This document shows, one piece after another, positions 63,177-64,000 of a stretch of DNA of 64,000 bases (the first letter of the stretch is position 1; each line of letters opens with the position of its first letter). Both the position numbers and the translations under genes were made by a program. Source of the DNA: Deltaproteobacteria bacterium (GTDB lineage Bacteria; Myxococcota_A; UBA9042; DTJE01); NCBI GenBank assembly GCA_029555025.1, contig JAKPTZ010000045.1, forward strand, positions 1 to 64,000, in the 5' to 3' direction. The notes beneath the pieces are model-generated. The model saw only the letters and a program-made list of their open reading frames with translations, was not told the DNA's origin and ran no database searches.

Positions 63177-64000
63177 GTCAGGCTGGGCCTCCTGATTTTC
63201 AGAAGGTCGAACCACACGACGGAAAGCATGCCGGTTCCCAGGCTCATCAGCAGATCCGGGACGTGGGGCGGCGCGAAATGGAACAGATCCCGCGCAAATG
63301 GAACAAACATTATCACCGGCAGCAGAATGACGGTTCCAGCCAGCACCCACACAAGCGCCCGGTTACCGACCCTTAGCATTGACCACATGGTTCTGGACCA
63401 CGAGCGGTTCACCATGATCAGGGCAAGAAAAGCAACGACGAGCGTTCCGAATGTGAGAGCCCGGGCGGCATCTTCAGAATGACTGCCGGTTGCCATCCAA
63501 TAGACCCCCAGACACGCCGCAAGCACGCTGAATCCCTGAAGCAGCGCAACTCGAATGGACTTGAACGAAAACAGCCGCTGGGAACTGCCGCGGGGGGGCC
63601 GGGCCATGACATCCGACTCGGCATCCTCGGCCTCGAAAACCAGCGAACAGGACGGATCAATTATCAATTCCAGGAACACAATATGTATTGGAAGCAACAG
63701 AAGCGGCCAGGAACTGAAGAATACCGGAATCATGGACAGGCCGATAATCGGGATGTGAACGGCGACAATGAACGTGATTGCCTTCCGGATGTTGTCGAAC
63801 ACCCGGCGTCCCAACCTCACGGCATCAACGATCGAACCGAAGTCATCGTGTGTCAGAACCAGATCCGCCGCCTCGCGCGCGACATCGGTTCCGCGTCCAC
63901 CCATGGCGATGCCGATATGTGCGGCCTTCAGTGCGGGAGCATCGTTCACGCCGTCACCGGTCATCGCGACGATCTCGCCGTTCTGCTTCAGCGCCTGTAC
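63173..64000 (-). CDS. P-type cation-transporting ATPase, C-terminal part (cut by window end)
   Basis: The reading frame is open to the window edge at 64000, so only the last 275 residues are visible. [24 protein letters not shown] is the hinge motif of P-type ATPases (TGDGVNDxPAL). [25 protein letters not shown] and [21 protein letters not shown] are membrane segments 5-6 of P2-type cation pumps. About six membrane segments are seen. The ion is not determined (Ca- or Mn/Mg-type pumps are possible). The phosphorylation site DKTGT lies outside the window. Confidence 0.92.
   Translation of the reverse strand, partial: VQALKQNGEIVAMTGDGVNDAPALKAAHIGIAMGGRGTDVAREAADLVLTHDDFGSIVDAVRLGRRVFDNIRKAITFIVAVHIPIIGLSMIPVFFSSWPLLLLPIHIVFLELIIDPSCSLVFEAEDAESDVMARPPRGSSQRLFSFKSIRVALLQGFSVLAACLGVYWMATGSHSEDAARALTFGTLVVAFLALIMVNRSWSRTMWSMLRVGNRALVWVLAGTVILLPVIMFVPFARDLFHFAPPHVPDLLMSLGTGMLSVVWFDLLKIRRPSLT

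Overview
The window is a chromosomal stretch of a GC-rich bacterium (roughly 60% GC by eye) that looks deltaproteobacterial in the broad sense, closest in style to Myxococcota and relatives. The signs are: many secreted lipoproteins with Asp/Thr/Pro/Val-rich linkers after the lipobox, a MYXO-CTERM-like tail (gene ending at 33592), thrombospondin-type-3/OmpA lipoproteins, a CGDGxC-type Cys-rich motif, a Ser/Thr kinase fused to a PilZ-like domain, and a KamA-family radical SAM protein. This placement is inference from gene content. There is no rRNA and only one tRNA gene (Leu, anticodon TAG, CCA not encoded).

Layout. 0-6.3 kb: the end of an unknown gene, a very large lipoprotein with a metzincin-like site whose catalytic Glu is Gly, then a two-gene DUF4398-like/OmpA-TSP3 lipoprotein operon. 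6.3-10 kb: coaBC, a family-4/5-type uracil-DNA glycosylase, kdd (3,5-diaminohexanoate dehydrogenase) and tdk, closely packed. 10-16.5 kb: a small lipoprotein, a large GT51 peptidoglycan glycosyltransferase, and a lipoprotein, a CbpA-like co-chaperone and an Asp-rich lipoprotein. 16.5-22.7 kb: an SDR, the yebC-ruvC-ruvA-ruvB cluster, metK and dapB. 22.7-25.3 kb: a nitrogenase-like pair (a NifH-like ATPase and one short component-1-like protein), a divergent small putative HTH protein behind a dyad, and tRNA-Leu. 25.3-39.6 kb: a serine beta-lactamase-fold lipoprotein, a secreted alpha/beta-hydrolase-like lipoprotein, ettA, a kinase-PilZ/OmpA pair, a MYXO-CTERM-like protein, a Cys-rich protein, a class-V aminotransferase and a second ABC-F protein. 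39.6-42.7 kb: an operon (C45-like Ntn hydrolase, tiny Cys-rich lipoprotein, chorismate mutase/DAHP synthase) flanked on both sides by palindromic GGGCGAAT-type repeats. 42.7-44.5 kb: a lower-GC type II restriction-modification pair and an unassigned noncoding gap. 44.5-57.1 kb: a GH106-like lipoprotein glycosidase, an aminotransferase/Cys-rich lipoprotein pair, a zincin-like lipoprotein, a metallophosphoesterase lipoprotein, an ABC exporter pair and a PfkB kinase. 57.1-64 kb: glnA (GSI-alpha type) behind a long dyad, a NarL-type response regulator, a small CxxC protein, a KamA-family radical SAM protein, a Cys-rich lipoprotein and the C-terminal part of a P-type cation ATPase.

Housekeeping genes (coaBC, tdk, ruvABC, yebC, metK, dapB, ettA, aroA/Q, glnA) alternate with lineage-specific secreted proteins. 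Convergent neighbours repeatedly overlap by a few bases at their stop codons. The best candidate for an undescribed system is the nitrogenase-like pair at 22.7-24.6 kb: its reductase partner keeps all cluster and nucleotide motifs, while its single catalytic-type subunit lacks the usual N-terminal cluster-ligand region. The substrate cannot be read from the sequence.
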